Source: Phytophthora colocasiae
Lineage: Eukaryota > Oomycota > Peronosporomycetes > Peronosporales > Peronosporaceae
Direction: 5' to 3'
Assembly: GCA_018806915.1 (NCBI GenBank)
Contig: JAGKQI010000033.1
Coordinates: 310,001-374,000, forward strand
Length of the DNA: 64,000 nucleotides
Made by a program: the position numbers and the translations under genes. The notes under the pieces are model-generated. The model was given only the letters and a program-made list of their open reading frames with translations, searched no databases and was not told the DNA's origin. Shown in pieces: positions 21,835 to 32,713 of the stretch. The first letter of the stretch is position 1, and every line of letters starts with the position of its first letter.

Positions 21835-23556
21835 TCATAATTCGTGCAGAGTCCGACCTCGTTGCTGCAACTCCAAGTCGTTCTCCAACAATCTCCTGCA
21901 CTTCTCTTCGGCTGCAGCATGGTACTGCTGTACATACATCTGCAGGGCTTCCTTCTCTCCAACTTGGATAATCAGTTCATTAGCGTCTTCAAGAGATGGC
22001 TGGGCCTCTGCTTGATTTGCTTTTCCTTCAAAGCGTCGTTTTGAAGCTTCAGCGCTACGATCTCGGCCTGCATTTCAGCTACCAGATTCTTGTACTTGGT
22101 CTCCAGCTCTCTTGACTCCACACACTTCTTCTGTACGTTCGCCAGCTCATCGCTTAAGTCTCTCGTGGTCTGCTGAGCCATTGACAGTTTTGATGCATCT
22201 TGTTGCAACCGGATAACTTGCTTTTCAAGCTCATCCTTCTGGGCTTCAACGGAGAGTACACTCTTCTGAGCCTTTGCCAGTTCACGACCAAGCTCTTCCA
22301 GCCTCATCGTCTTCTCCGAGACAGAATCCATCGTGGAGCTGAACTTCGCGTACAGGATCTTGAGCTCCTCTTTCCGTTGCTTGCTCTTCGCCATCTCTTT
22401 GCCAGCAGCCTTTAACGTTGCAGCCATCTTGGCTTCTCTGGCTTTGGCAGCTGGCAGTTGCTCCTGAAGGTTATTGATCTCTTCATCCTGTTGCAATTTA
22501 ACCTCCGAGTCGTTCTTGTCCTTTAGCTCACGTAGCTTCTGATTCTGTGTCTTCAAATCTGTATTCTCCTCCTGAACACGCTTCAGCTCATCTCTTGCAT
22601 TCTGTTTTGTCTCCTTCATCTCCTTCTCCATATTATTCTTCTCCAATACCAGCTTCTCAAAGTCCTCATTGGGCACTCCATGGGAGAGCTTCTCCTGGTC
22701 TTCTCGGAGCGATAACAGCTCCATCTCCTTCTCCATATTATTCTTCTCCAATACCAGCTTCTCAAACTCCTCATTGGGCACTCCATGGGAGAGCTTCTCC
22801 TGGTCTTCTCGGAGCGATAACAGCTTCATCTCCTTCTCCTTTTCCACAGCTCTCTTCTGAGCCAACTGCGTCTCCAATTTCCACCACTCGATCGTCCATA
22901 AGCTGCTTCTCCATGGCTTCAAAAAGTTCCGTCTCTTGTCTGCAGCTAGAACTCTTCTTCAAACAGTCAACAGTTTCTTCCTGCAGCAAAAGAGTCCAGT
23001 GCAGCAGCTGCTGCTGCTTCTCCATTTCATTCTCCAATGTCTTGACCTCCACAGTCGTCACAAGACCGCTCACGACGCTCTGTAGCTCCTGGTTCTCCAC
23101 TTTCTTCTTCTTTTCTTGCTGCTTCGTACTCAGAAACTTGAGTTTCGCCTGCCACAGCTCGCAGCTCTGCAGGAACTTGTCCATCTCGGTCGACTGTCGT
23201 ACTATAAAGCTTATATCCTTAGTTTGTTCTACTTCTAAAGGTGTATGACTGGTTTCCAGCAGCTTCTGGTCAATCTTTTCCTGTAGCTTCTTCTCCTTCT
23301 GCCTGTAGACACGCGCCAAGTCGTCTTCCACGTCCTTTAGGCTGCGCTGGGTCTTCAATAACTGCTCGCTAAGTGTTTCCTTGTCCTGTACGAGCTGTCG
23401 GTTCTCGTCTCGAAGCGACTGCGCAACGATACGCAGCGTCTTGTCGCGCACGTCGTCTCTAGGGGAAAGTTTGAGCCTCTTTGCATCGTCGGGGGCGCTG
23501 CTCGGTGAGCGAGGACGCTTGGGCGAGCGTGAAGAGGGCGAAGAACCCTCCCCCAT
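21835..23556 (-). pseudogene. Coiled-coil protein gene with two compensating frameshifts
   Basis: From the ATG at 23556 (MGEGSSPSSRSPKRPRSP, a likely nuclear signal KRPR) the first frame is coding-like to about 22885. The sequence then continues in a second frame (KLETQLAQKRAVEKEKE...) to about 22020, and returns to the first frame (ANQAEAQPSLEDANELI... ending RGRTLHEL) with a stop at 21835. Almost the whole protein is a long coiled coil. No intron of plausible size bridges either change. Because the two shifts cancel, the ancestral protein would be about 570 residues. This could be a decaying gene, a pair of sequence errors, or a gene with an altered middle part. Family unknown; a Bre1-like or other nuclear coiled-coil protein is possible. 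Confidence 0.65.
22616..22835 (-). repeat. 105-bp in-frame tandem duplication in the coiled-coil gene
   Basis: Copies at 22616-22720 and 22721-22825 are nearly identical (a few differences such as aaagtc against aaactc), with the start of a third unit to 22835. The unit encodes 35 residues of coiled coil (containing LLSLREDQEKLSHGVPNE), so the duplication keeps frame and adds five heptads. The high identity points to a recent event. Confidence 0.85.
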
Positions 23557-23668
23557 GCTATTGGCGCGTAATGGTCCGGTACTCGGATAACTGCCGGTAC
23601 TCGGTACTGTACTACATGTACTGGAATACCTTCGGTATTTGCAAAATATTTTTTTTTCCGTGTGTCGG

Positions 23669-23712
23669 TAAAGGCCCAAGAGTATAGGCTAGCTATAGCT
23701 ATAGCTGTGAGG
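23669..23712. repeat. Third copy of the GGCCCAAGAGTA / CTAGCTATAG element
   Basis: The stretch taaaggcccaagagtat followed by aggctagctatagctatag closely matches the start of both repeats in front of TRM7 (1725 and 1857), 22 kb away. It lies between the 3' end of the PG-repeat gene and the 5' end of the coiled-coil gene. It may be part of a dispersed short repeat or a shared promoter motif. Confidence 0.6.
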
Positions 23713-23781
23713 TAGGCGTAGTGCAGCCCCTTCCTGCGCTTGAAGAAGTATTCGTCAAAAGAAAACAATCAAACTGTAAAA

Positions 23782-25808
23782 TTATCGAGAGTGGGCGATG
23801 AGAGAGTTTTTCTGAATGGGGGACCCTCGAGCTCTTGTAGGACCAGATTTTCCTCTCTCCTTCGTCATAGTCACGTTGAAGCTCTTGGTTCCAACAGTAC
23901 CAGGAATTGAATACGCTCCTGGTCCAACAGTAATGGGCACCGTCGGCTTTACGCGGAATCGAGCTTCATTTCCAACTGTCAAGCGGACGTCTTTGGATCT
24001 CGTGTAGACTGCACCATTATCATCTGCAGTTCCCTTGTAAGCACCAGGCCCTGGTAGATCGCAAATGTCCCTGGTGTCGAATACAGATCGCTCTTGCGTG
24101 GAAAGGAACGGCACACGCGGGGACAGGAAACTAGTAGCATCCGACGCAGAAGTACCGTCAACTGGGTACTGAAGGCTTGACGCAACGTCCGAGAATCCCT
24201 TGGTGACATTATACTGCCCTACGGCAGGTGTGACTTGATCACCGACGCAATGTACGTGTGGAGGGGCATGTGGGGGAGCATTTTTGGCGAATCTGGTTGA
24301 ACCAGACTTGAATGCGGCGGAGTTGAGATACTGGGTCGTGTTGAACGATCCCGACTCTGAATATGCTCCAGGACCGGGTGTAAAGTCATCAACGTCTGTG
24401 CGTTCTAACTCGCCCCAGACTTGTCGTTCCGATGTGGTTCCAAAGACTCCGTTGCGACCGATACACAGCTTTCCTTTGACCGACTGGTTCAATGATCGAG
24501 GTGTCTCGTTCCTGTATGCACCAGGGCCTGGAGCTGAAGGAGTTTTCGTAGCAGCAAGACAAGGTCGTTCGGTAGCGCATGAAAAGCCGATCCCATCGGT
24601 ACGATGATGTGGATATGATCCTCCACTTGTCTTCTTTCCATGTCGTTTTGTTGCATCGTTTGGACCTAAACCATATCGACCTGGACCTGGTGTTGTCGTG
24701 TACGTTGGATTGCTGAAAGGGGTCGAAATTTGTGAAGTCAACTCGGTGCGTCCAGTGGTTGACCCAAAAGCCTCTGTCCTGGATCCGTAGAGAGCGAATT
24801 TGTTCTGTTCCTGACGATACTGTTCAGCTCGTTCATCCTTGACGCGGAGCTCTTGGTCTCGTTCGGGATCATACACTCCAACAGGCTTCGGAACCGGAAG
24901 AATGGGGACTTTGGAAGCAAAAACCGCACTTTGACGTGCTCCTCGATGATGACTACGACGCGCACCGATACGTGGTCGTTGACCTTCAGGGGCTAATGAC
25001 GGTGGCTTTGCCGGTGGAGCAGTAGCTACTAGTGTGTCGGGGTCGCTGTTGGTGTTATACTGTCCAGGACCGGGCAACTTGTTGAGTCTCTTGTTCTCTT
25101 CCCACACCTCGCGCTTCGCAGTGGATTTAAGTGATGACGCAGCGTTTTTCTTCTCGTTCCATATCGGATTGTGTCTGCTGTAGGCTGCAGGGCCAACCGT
25201 ATCGTTGCCGATGCCTGAGTAGATTTTTTCAGGAGGAGATTGTCTCTGCAGTTCGACACCAACTTGAACGTAGCCGTAACTCTGTTGCCGTTGAGGAATA
25301 GCAGGTACCGAAGGTTTAACCAAGTGTGCGAACTTGTGGGGTCCTTGGTGATCTCGTTGGTTATTAGGTTGGGGGGAAGATGCAGGACGAATATAACTGC
25401 CTGGTCCTGGGTTGTCCTGCACGCTCGATGCTCGGAAAACAGTAGATCCTGGTGCACTTGGAGCGAAACGAGAGATCTGAATATGAATGTGGTTAGAGAA
25501 TGTTTGAAAAAACAACAGATAAACTGTTGAGTTACCTTCGTAGCGAACACATTGGAAGGTGGTAGACCTTGTTGGTGGCGTGATTCATCGATATATGCTC
25601 CCGGTCCGGGGGTGATGGCCGACGTCGTCTTGTTCTCGTTGAGGTTTCGCTTTTCCGAAGTGGCAAAACTGGAAAAGAGAGGGCGGCTCGCATGAATGCC
25701 AAAGCTGGTGATAACCTGCTCCGTTGCGTACGATCCAGGAGCGACAGCAGCTGGAGTAGGACCATTACCAAATGTTGACACGCGCTTGGACCTTGTCGTG
25801 ATAGTCAT
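23782..25808 (-). CDS. Sperm-tail PG-rich repeat (SHIPPO/STPG) axonemal protein
   Basis: Two exons: 25536-25808 and 23782-25476, giving 655 residues from the ATG at 25808 (MTITTRSKRVSTFGNG). At least nine Pro-Gly-rich repeats are visible, among them VAPGSYATE, TPGPGAYIDE, NPGPGSYIRP, LPGPGQYNT, TPGPGRYGLG, APGPGAYRNE, TPGPGAYSES, LPGPGAYKGT and VGPGAYSIPG. Such proteins bind or line microtubule inner walls in flagella, consistent with an organism that makes zoospores. No other domain or membrane segment was found. It is followed on the same strand by another probable ciliary gene at 25927-27000, 118 bp upstream. Confidence 0.9.
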
Positions 25809-25926
25809 CTTTGTGGAAGCTTGGGCAATAAGAGAGCAACACTTGCTTGTCATTCCAGAAACAGCTCAACCCCTTCAAATATACCAAGGCAAGGATATAT
25901 TGGGATGGAGTTTTGGTTTTCAGCAC

Positions 25927-27000
25927 TTACGCAGTGTCAAGATCTGCTAGTGACTCACAAAAGCGACGAGCAAGATCTGGACGATAAGCAGCCAACTTGG
26001 TCTGGAGCAGAACGATTTCGTCCAGCAATTGACGTAATGACACTCCCGATCGAGATCTGTGGGGGTCAGCACATAAGATCCGAGTTGCTGGGACTGCTGC
26101 AGAGCGACCATGTGATTTCAGCTCATACTTGGCCAATTCCTTCTGCAACTGCTCCATGACAGGACGTAAACGACGTTCGTGGACGTCCAACCACTGGCGG
26201 GTGAGAAGACTGGCCTGACGCAACGTTGTTGGACGGCCAAGCACTGTAATACGAGCTCCTTCGTGCAAGTCCCAAACTGAAAGAGGAGTGCCGGTCACGC
26301 TATGCGCGATGTGAGATATGGTAAAAACATTTGGGGAGTCTTCCAGCACCACTTGGAAATGACGCGTTGGGATAGAGAAGTAAAGCCGCAGTCGGCACTG
26401 ACGCGTCTCACCTAGCAGGGAAGTCTCTTTCCACCAGCAATGGAAGCACAAGATCTCCAACCCGGTAATACTACAGATAAACAAGAATCAGTGACCAGAT
26501 GAAACAATACAAGTCTAAACGTACTTCTTAATTGACGACTGCTTGTGCAATGCAGCAGCATGCTCAAACTCTTGTGGGTCTGCAGCGCGTATCATAGGGT
26601 CGGAACCATCAGCAGTCCATTCGTTGTCCCCGATTAAGGGTACCAACGGGTGCATCTCCTGTCGAGTCTTGGAGACAAAGTCGTAATAGTACTTCTTAGT
26701 TGCTGCATTGTCCACTTCAGGAGCGATCCGTTCTTCAAATACCATCCACGCTGATGTCTCCCCCTCTTGCTCCCCGTTCTCCACGTGTTTGTGCCGAAGG
26801 AGTTTGATTTGATCAAGAAAATAGGTTTCGCCATCGTTATCACCGTCACTTTGCTGTCGTTTTGGCGGTTTGGGGGTGGTTGCAGCCTGCTTCATAAGTG
26901 GCAGTAAGTACGGCTCCCGATCCAAGTCAACATCGAAGATCCTGGCTTGAGAATACAAGTCTTCGGGAGTAAGCAACGCTGTATCAACCATGGCAGACAT
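25927..27000 (-). CDS. Probable ciliary protein with CEP164-like N-terminal motif
   Basis: Two exons: 26525-27000 and 25927-26470, giving 339 residues from the ATG at 27000 (MSAMVDTALL). The segment DLYSQARIFDVDLDREPYLLPLMKQA resembles the conserved helix before the WW domain of CEP164-type and related ciliary proteins (typically DP/LDxEPxLLWIA). After it come TYFLDQIKLL and SAWMVFEE-like stretches where a WW domain would lie, but the two tryptophans are not clearly kept. The second exon encodes ITGLEILCFHCWWKE, beta-rich RLRLYFSIPTRHFQVVLED and a C-terminal helical part. An additional upstream exon is possible. Assignment to cilia rests on the weak motif and on the neighbouring PG-repeat gene. 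Confidence 0.6.
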
Positions 27001-27092
27001 TGATATCGTTTTGCTTGGACTGTTCAACTCCACAATTTCGTGTGGACAGCAAATGCAGGTCCAAAAATACAGCTCACCAGTTCTGTAAAAGC

Positions 27093-28427
27093 TTATTTTC
27101 GTTTGGAATGGGCCATCTTTATAGCAAAAATCTTCGCCTTGTAGCGTGGGTTCCGTACTTCACGCCAGTTGTCCATTAATGAGTCAAGATCATACTTGTG
27201 CGGAATTGCGCAGCGTGTTGAGACGGAATTTTCCGATCGAAGATTCCTGCGCTTGAAGAATTCGTTCGTGGTGAGGTTGCTGGAAACCAGATATAGGTGG
27301 AACGTGAAGAAGCAAATCAACGCGAAGCCCATGCCGACACAGGCCGCAAACAGCACCGTGACAATGGCCTCCTCGTGGATCAAATATCGTACAACGACCA
27401 TAGGTTCTCCCTGCACGACGGCGCGAGTGTTTTGGTCCAGAAATTGCTCACTGAGAAGATGGTTGTACTCGTCGGACAGGATCCCGAAGAGCACGTAAGA
27501 ACCATAGCCGCACAATACCACGTTCATCTGAATAGAAGCAAGTTAGCTTGCAATTTTACAATTGAGGAGGCAACAAGTAGATAATACCATCAGGAATCGG
27601 AGGAAAACCCAGTGGTTACACTCGCCAATGCAAGTGTTCAGCCATCCACAATCTGCCACAACCAAAATCATAATGTTAGATTGGGAGTTGTCTGCATATT
27701 AAGCGAATAGTGTAACGCACGGTGGTCGAAGCGAGGAACACATTTGTTGCAAATGGAGCAGTGCTTGGAGCGAGCGAGTCTGCATTGACATACTCTGTGT
27801 TAGCAACACAAACCACCGAGAGGATTGCAATTGCAATGCCTAAAATCCCCCTCACTTGGTTGTCTTGCAAGTGGGGCACTCGCGCTTCAGGTACAACACG
27901 TCGTCAAAATCGTAGTTATCAAAGTACACAAGTGTCTCTGGGGTAAAGCACAAGCACCATAAGCAAACAAACTAGCCTTACAGAGCATTGCAGTAATACG
28001 TACGAGGAAGCAATACCCCCGGTGATGACATGGACGCCGCAATGAAGCTGTGTAGTGCGCCCAGCACCACCACAAAACTCAGATATCTACATATAAGCAC
28101 AGTCATTAACAACAACCTGCTAACTTCCGAGTGACAACGGATCACGTACATGTGAATCACTCCTAGTGAATCATTAGGGACATGTGGCAATCCGCAGAAG
28201 AGGAAAGCGCTGTAGCCTCCAACAACCAGCAACAAGTAGAACACCTGACAGCAATCCAGTGTAGCCATGTCATTCCAAAGATACTTTTTTGTCGTCGTGT
28301 CGTAAAATCGGTCATTGAGAACCTGTTGCAGCGGATTGGGCTGGTACAGCGCGTAGTCAATCAGTTGAGCAATGAGATCAGAGCGGCCAATGTCACCTGT
28401 GAGCCGTGGCCGTAACGCTGCTGCCAT
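27093..28427 (-). CDS. DHHC-type protein S-palmitoyltransferase
   Basis: Six exons: 28150-28427, 28004-28086, 27856-27937, 27721-27779, 27588-27652 and 27093-27527; all phases close and give 333 residues from the ATG at 28427. The Cys-rich domain is split by introns: CPTCKTTK, then [20 protein letters not shown] with DHHC at 166-169, then GWLNTCIGECNHWVFLRFL. Hydrophobic segments flank it (VFYLLLVVGGYSAFLFCG, SFVVVLGALHSFIAAS, VVLCGYGSYVLFGIL and VTVLFAACVGMGFALICFFTFHLYLV). A TTNEF-like motif (LTTNEFFKRRN, the TTxE motif) follows the last. CGWLNTCIG resembles the ZDHHC4 subgroup. The enzyme should palmitoylate cytosolic cysteines at endomembranes. Only fragments are open without splicing. 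Confidence 0.88.
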
Positions 28428-29044
28428 GTCTTCTCTTGACCGTTCTGGGCTCTTCACCCGCTCCAATTCGCCCGACGCTCCGGCCTGAAGGCGAATCTAA
28501 CGCTCGCCACGCGAAATGCCCAAATTAACGTGCAGAATCAGGCCCAATATAACATTTCAATCAAACAACGGTCTGTTGGCTACATGGACACATCCTGTAC
28601 ATGCGCCACACTACATGTTTCGCAATACTACTAGCCTATATCCTCATGTACGTATTGGTGAAAGGTTCCAACGCACGGGAGGGAGGATCCATATACATTC
28701 ATTGCTTCAATTGCTTCAAACTCTCGCTGTTACCTAAAAAACATCGCCCAAAATAGTGGCGCTTCGATGTGAGGGATAGGGGAGAATTTGTGGACTCACA
28801 GCTCTATGGCGCCATCAAAACCTGTGTGTTCGTATATCTTGCGCGAACGTATGGTAAAGATATATCCACTTTCAGTATGTTTATTGTCTAAACAAACCTC
28901 TCAAACTCAACCAAAAATATCCAATCGGGCGATGGCACCACGTTGTCAGCACAGAACTCGAACCCGCTGCTTCATTTCCGTACTTGCGAGGAGCTTCGTA
29001 CTTCATCTTTTGCCTCTTCCTCGACCGCCACAACGTCCGTAGCC
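28428..29044. other. Divergent promoter region
   Basis: This 617-bp stretch separates the start of the palmitoyltransferase gene from the start of the CCT-motif gene. No gene or repeat recognised; short open frames at 28516-28737 and 28788-29042 lack any family match. Confidence 0.4.
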
Positions 29045-31031
29045 ATGAGCACGCGCGTGTTTGTGCGGCTGTACGATGGCGCCACGCAGCATGAGACAGA
29101 CGACGAGGTGTTGGAGCTGCCGCCGCCGCCTCTCAAGTGGAAGGACGCAATCACTGCTATGGTGGCGGCTGTAGGCAAGCAGGGGACGTATGAGGACGGC
29201 GTGACGACACCCAAGGCGCGGTTATTCCTGTCGCCGACGGAAACCACGGGAATTGCAGCTGAGGTACGTCTTATAGCGAGATTGCAACGTATTTTAGTGG
29301 TGAAGGTCTAATATTACACTTTTGATACAGCTTAATGCTCGATCGTTGCGCTTTGGTGTCCGTGAGAACGATCGCTTTGTGATTTGCCTGCAAGGTGAAG
29401 ATTACCAGCAACCTAGTGAGAGAACGACTACGGGAACTGTTGCTGCTGCTGGTGGGTCGTCTGCAAGACCAATGACATTGTGTACTCCAAGTGCCACTAG
29501 TGCAACGTCGCAACCCACTATCTCTCCCTACTCTAATGGTCAAAGTACGACACAAACTAGTAATGCTCCACCGTCAGGTAACTTAGGAGGACCTCCTAAA
29601 AGTGGTTTTGGAGGTGGTGCTCCCTCTGGAAGCTTGATGTCCAGTGGCAAGAAGGGGAACAAACGCTACCGTAGTATTTCTGGTAAAATGGCTGCGATCA
29701 AGTCACTAGGTGATAAGGGACTCATTTCCAACGACGATCGGGGACATCTGAAGGATCTTCTGCTCAACACTGACTCGCCACAGCTGCAAGAAGCACTGGA
29801 CAAGTATAACAACACTGGAGACTTCCAGGCGGTGAAGGATTTGCTACTGAAGGAAGTCCAGAACCCATCTTCAAAGCGCAACACTGGCGAATGGTTGTCG
29901 GAGAGTTTTGTCAACGATATTACTCTCAACTTCAACACGACGCCACCTGCCGCCAAGACTGATCCAATGCCGATTCAAAACGTCAATGAAACCGGTCGGT
30001 TCAACACAGCACCTGCAGTTCTGACCCCGTCAGTGAATTCGTATGCGTATGAGCCCAGACAATCTGCTCCTATGAGTGCGACAAGCTATCCGCAGAGCTC
30101 TCCAATGGCAATGAACCAGTACTCGGGATCCACGAGCCTTGTCACTCCGACTGGAGGGAACTTGCCAGTTAGTAGCGGGTACTCTACTGGAATGCCAGTG
30201 CCGAATGGATACCAGCCCACTATGCAGCAGCAGCAGCAGTATCACCCGCCACAAGCTTCTCCGACGAACAGCATGTATGGTGCTGCACCCCCGCAGATCA
30301 ATTTGCCTCTTCGGGACCGTGCGACGTACATGAAGCGAGGATATGAGTCGTCGCCTGTGAACAATATGATGGGGATGAATCCACCTGCGGTCTCTCCTGC
30401 AGCTTCCTCTCAAATGGGCATGAATGGCTACGGAATGCAACAAGGATACACCAACTTGAACCAAGGGTATCCAGCGAACGTCATCTACGCTGGAAGCCAG
30501 TCGCAGTATACCATGAGCCCGTACATGTCGAATGCGAACGGTGCTTATTACCAGCAGCAAAACCAATACGCTATGAACCGATACGGATACGGCAGCATGC
30601 AGCCAGATATGGGCTACAATTTCTACGCAGCAGGCTACGGTTTCGGGAAAGCCCAGCTTCGTGCTGGCCCTGGAGGAAAGTGGACCACAGCTCCACCGAT
30701 GCCATCGTACCCTCCTCCGTGTTCGAAGGAGGAGAAGAAGGAGAAGATCGCCAAGTGGCTGAAGAAACGCGAGAACCGTAACTGGTCGAATAAGCCCTCG
30801 TACCCGGTTCGGCATAGTATCGCAAAGAATCGCAAGCGTGGTGAAGATGGTCGGTTTATCACCAAGGCCCGTCTTGCTGAAATGGCAGCGGAGGAGGCAG
30901 CAGCAGCAGCTGCTGCCGCTGGGACCAGCGATGAACCTCAGAAGGCATCTCCTCCTGCGTCTACTGTAGGAGAAGCTCCTGTCTCGATGGTTTCTCAAAC
31001 GACCATGCCGCAAGCCACACCAGTTCCCTAG
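29045..31031 (+). CDS. CCT-motif nuclear protein, low-complexity rich
   Basis: Two exons: 29045-29263 and 29331-31031 (intron GTACGT...ATACAG), giving 639 residues from the ATG at 29045. An N-terminal ubiquitin-like or PB1-like beta-rich segment (STRVFVRLYDG...) contains the intron. A helical region follows (KMAAIKSLGDKGLISNDD, HLKDLLLNTDS, FQAVKDLLLKE). The middle is a long Met/Asn/Pro/Gln/Ser/Tyr-rich disordered part with a short CAG run. The C-terminal CCT motif is at about residues 538-590: KEEKKEKIAKWLKKRENRNW, then YPVRHSIAKNRKRGEDGRF, with the Lys/Arg pattern and final GRF typical of CONSTANS/TOC1-like proteins. A poly-Ala stretch follows. It is probably a transcription regulator; DNA target unknown. 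Confidence 0.85.
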
Positions 31032-31262
31032 TCTTTTGATGCGATAGATTAGTTTGTACAATTGGTGGGGTGTAAGTAAACACAATCAGAAGTTGCTATG
31101 GATATCTGGAGTGTCTTCCCTGCGTAATGTCGTTTGCACTTGCAGAGCCTGCAAAGTCTACAATGCACATACAAAAGGTTGTATGCTTAGTTCTGTTAGT
31201 CGACGGATACGTTAAACATGACGTCTATTGAATGGACTACATGACGACAACTACAGACTGTC

Positions 31263-31775
31263 TTACAGCGGGAGAACTGCGGGACTCACTCCAACCGGTA
31301 CAACAGGGTCAGTCGGCGTCTTGACAGTCTTTGCGACGCTCAGCTCAATGATCTTCTGTAGGTCGCAATACTCTCTCTTCGAACTGCACACCATTTGACC
31401 GTCTTCCCAGCTATAGCGATTCCAGTTGAGAATAGAGACTGCCCACTGATCTGAGACTTCTCGTGTCGATCCTGCAAAAGTTATTGACACCACCTTGTCG
31501 GCCTCTGCGGGTTTAGACCCACCGCGTCGACGCACAGAAGGAGTTCGAGGCTGGGCGTCGACTCGAAACTGGTTAGGAACTTGGCCGATCTCGTCCGAAG
31601 AAGGCAGCAGGAACACGTCGACCTTGGAGCCCGAAAGAGCCACAGCTCCCAACAGCTCGCCTCCCATACGCGAGAAGTACTGTAGCATGCCCTCGTCGAG
31701 GATGCAGTAAACAATACGGGCTTCATCACCGTCAATCTTCAGCAGGTAACCTTCGACGTTGCCACCGTAGCTCAT
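31263..31775 (-). CDS. Small PH-like domain protein
   Basis: A single-exon gene of 170 codons from the ATG at 31775. The sequence has the order of a pleckstrin-homology domain: VEGYLLKIDGDEARIVYCILDEGMLQYF as the first strands, GAVALSGSKVDVFL, a Ser/Arg/Pro-rich loop, KVVSITFAG, and a C-terminal helix with the diagnostic tryptophan (SDQWAVSILNW). It ends with a Pro/Val-rich tail. A phosphoinositide-binding or protein-docking role is plausible but not proven; the basic residues of the first loop are not striking. It is divergent from the RIIa-like gene, with 358 bp between the starts (nothing else recognised there). Confidence 0.65.
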   Translation of the reverse strand: MSYGGNVEGYLLKIDGDEARIVYCILDEGMLQYFSRMGGELLGAVALSGSKVDVFLLPSSDEIGQVPNQFRVDAQPRTPSVRRRGGSKPAEADKVVSITFAGSTREVSDQWAVSILNWNRYSWEDGQMVCSSKREYCDLQKIIELSVAKTVKTPTDPVVPVGVSPAVLPL

Positions 31776-32133
31776 GTTGGATCGCGGGTAGGAAGGTGAT
31801 CACTGAATACTGAAAAGTGAGCGGAAACGAGTAGAGCCCGATCTCGCAAATAAAGGAGTGAGGAAGCAAGAAGGCTAGAGTTTGGCAGAGTCAGTCGGGC
31901 AAGAGCACCATGAGATGCCAATGGATGGGAGCCATGTGGTTCGAGGACGACAGCAGGACAAGGTAGGGCAAGCCAAAACAGGAGCAGAACTTGAAGTTTT
32001 GTATTGCAGACGAAACGCAGGCTCTCTTTATGCCTTAGGCCAACTGGAATAGCTACAGTCCGGTTCATCATGCGCTGCAACGAGGACGTTTCAATGTTCG
32101 CGTCCCCTCACTTGCACAGGTTTCACGTAGAAC

Positions 32134-32646
32134 ATGCCCGTTGATGGACCTCCTCCAAGCGAAGTGTTGGATGCCATGCGCTCGTACGCTGATGGCCATC
32201 AGGTGCAGGAGATGCTACATATACTTCTGACTCGGTTGTTGGAGACCCAGCCGCTGGACCCTTTCGAGTTCCTCATTCAGACGCTTCAGAAGGACGAGCA
32301 GCTGGACGCTCTGGAGAAGAAGGCTGGTTTACTTCGGCTGGATCTACGTCGTGAAAAAACGAAGAAGCAGATGGTAGTGCAGCTCTACCAGCGTCTGGTA
32401 GTACTGCAACGTACCCAGCACAAGGACAAACTGGAGGCGCAAGCACCACACCTCGCGCGAGGGTTTTTAACAGCGCAATTGCGACTCGAGGAGACTCGAA
32501 ACCACATGCGAAAGCAATTTCCCAGCCACTACCGAGACCTCACCGCATACTTCATCGAGCATGAAGAAGAAATGCCCATTGCCATTCCCCTCCAGCACTT
32601 TACACAGACTTGTATGCAGGTCTTGAAGACCCGAGCATCAGCATAA
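32134..32646 (+). CDS. RIIa/DPY-30-like domain protein
   Basis: A single-exon gene of 170 codons. The N-terminal helix pair VQEMLHILLTRLLETQPLDPFEFLIQTLQK has the dimerisation-docking pattern (L, L, P, DPxxFL) of the RIIa/DPY-30 domain that binds amphipathic helices of A-kinase anchoring or radial-spoke proteins. The rest is charged and helical (KLEAQAPHLARGFLTAQLRLEETRNHMRKQF) and probably a short coiled coil. No membrane or signal segment. Many small RIIa proteins are axonemal, so a flagellar role is an inference supported by ciliary genes elsewhere in the window. It is followed 67 bp later by the SAYSD1 homologue on the same strand. Confidence 0.7.
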   Translation: MPVDGPPPSEVLDAMRSYADGHQVQEMLHILLTRLLETQPLDPFEFLIQTLQKDEQLDALEKKAGLLRLDLRREKTKKQMVVQLYQRLVVLQRTQHKDKLEAQAPHLARGFLTAQLRLEETRNHMRKQFPSHYRDLTAYFIEHEEEMPIAIPLQHFTQTCMQVLKTRASA

Positions 32647-32713
32647 AATACAAACTCAACATGGCTACATCATTTCCATTTATTTTTCATTTTTTGAGGA
32701 ATTAAATCGCAAA

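Noticed and set aside
22862..22905. A mini-intron that would join the two frames of the coiled-coil gene
   Set aside because: The only GT...AG pair there is about 30 nt long, far shorter than every other intron in the window.
30030..31085. 351-codon minus-strand frame opposite the CCT-motif gene
   Set aside because: Composition (Arg/His/Leu-rich) is that expected for the complement of the Met/Asn/Pro/Gln-rich region; no domain.
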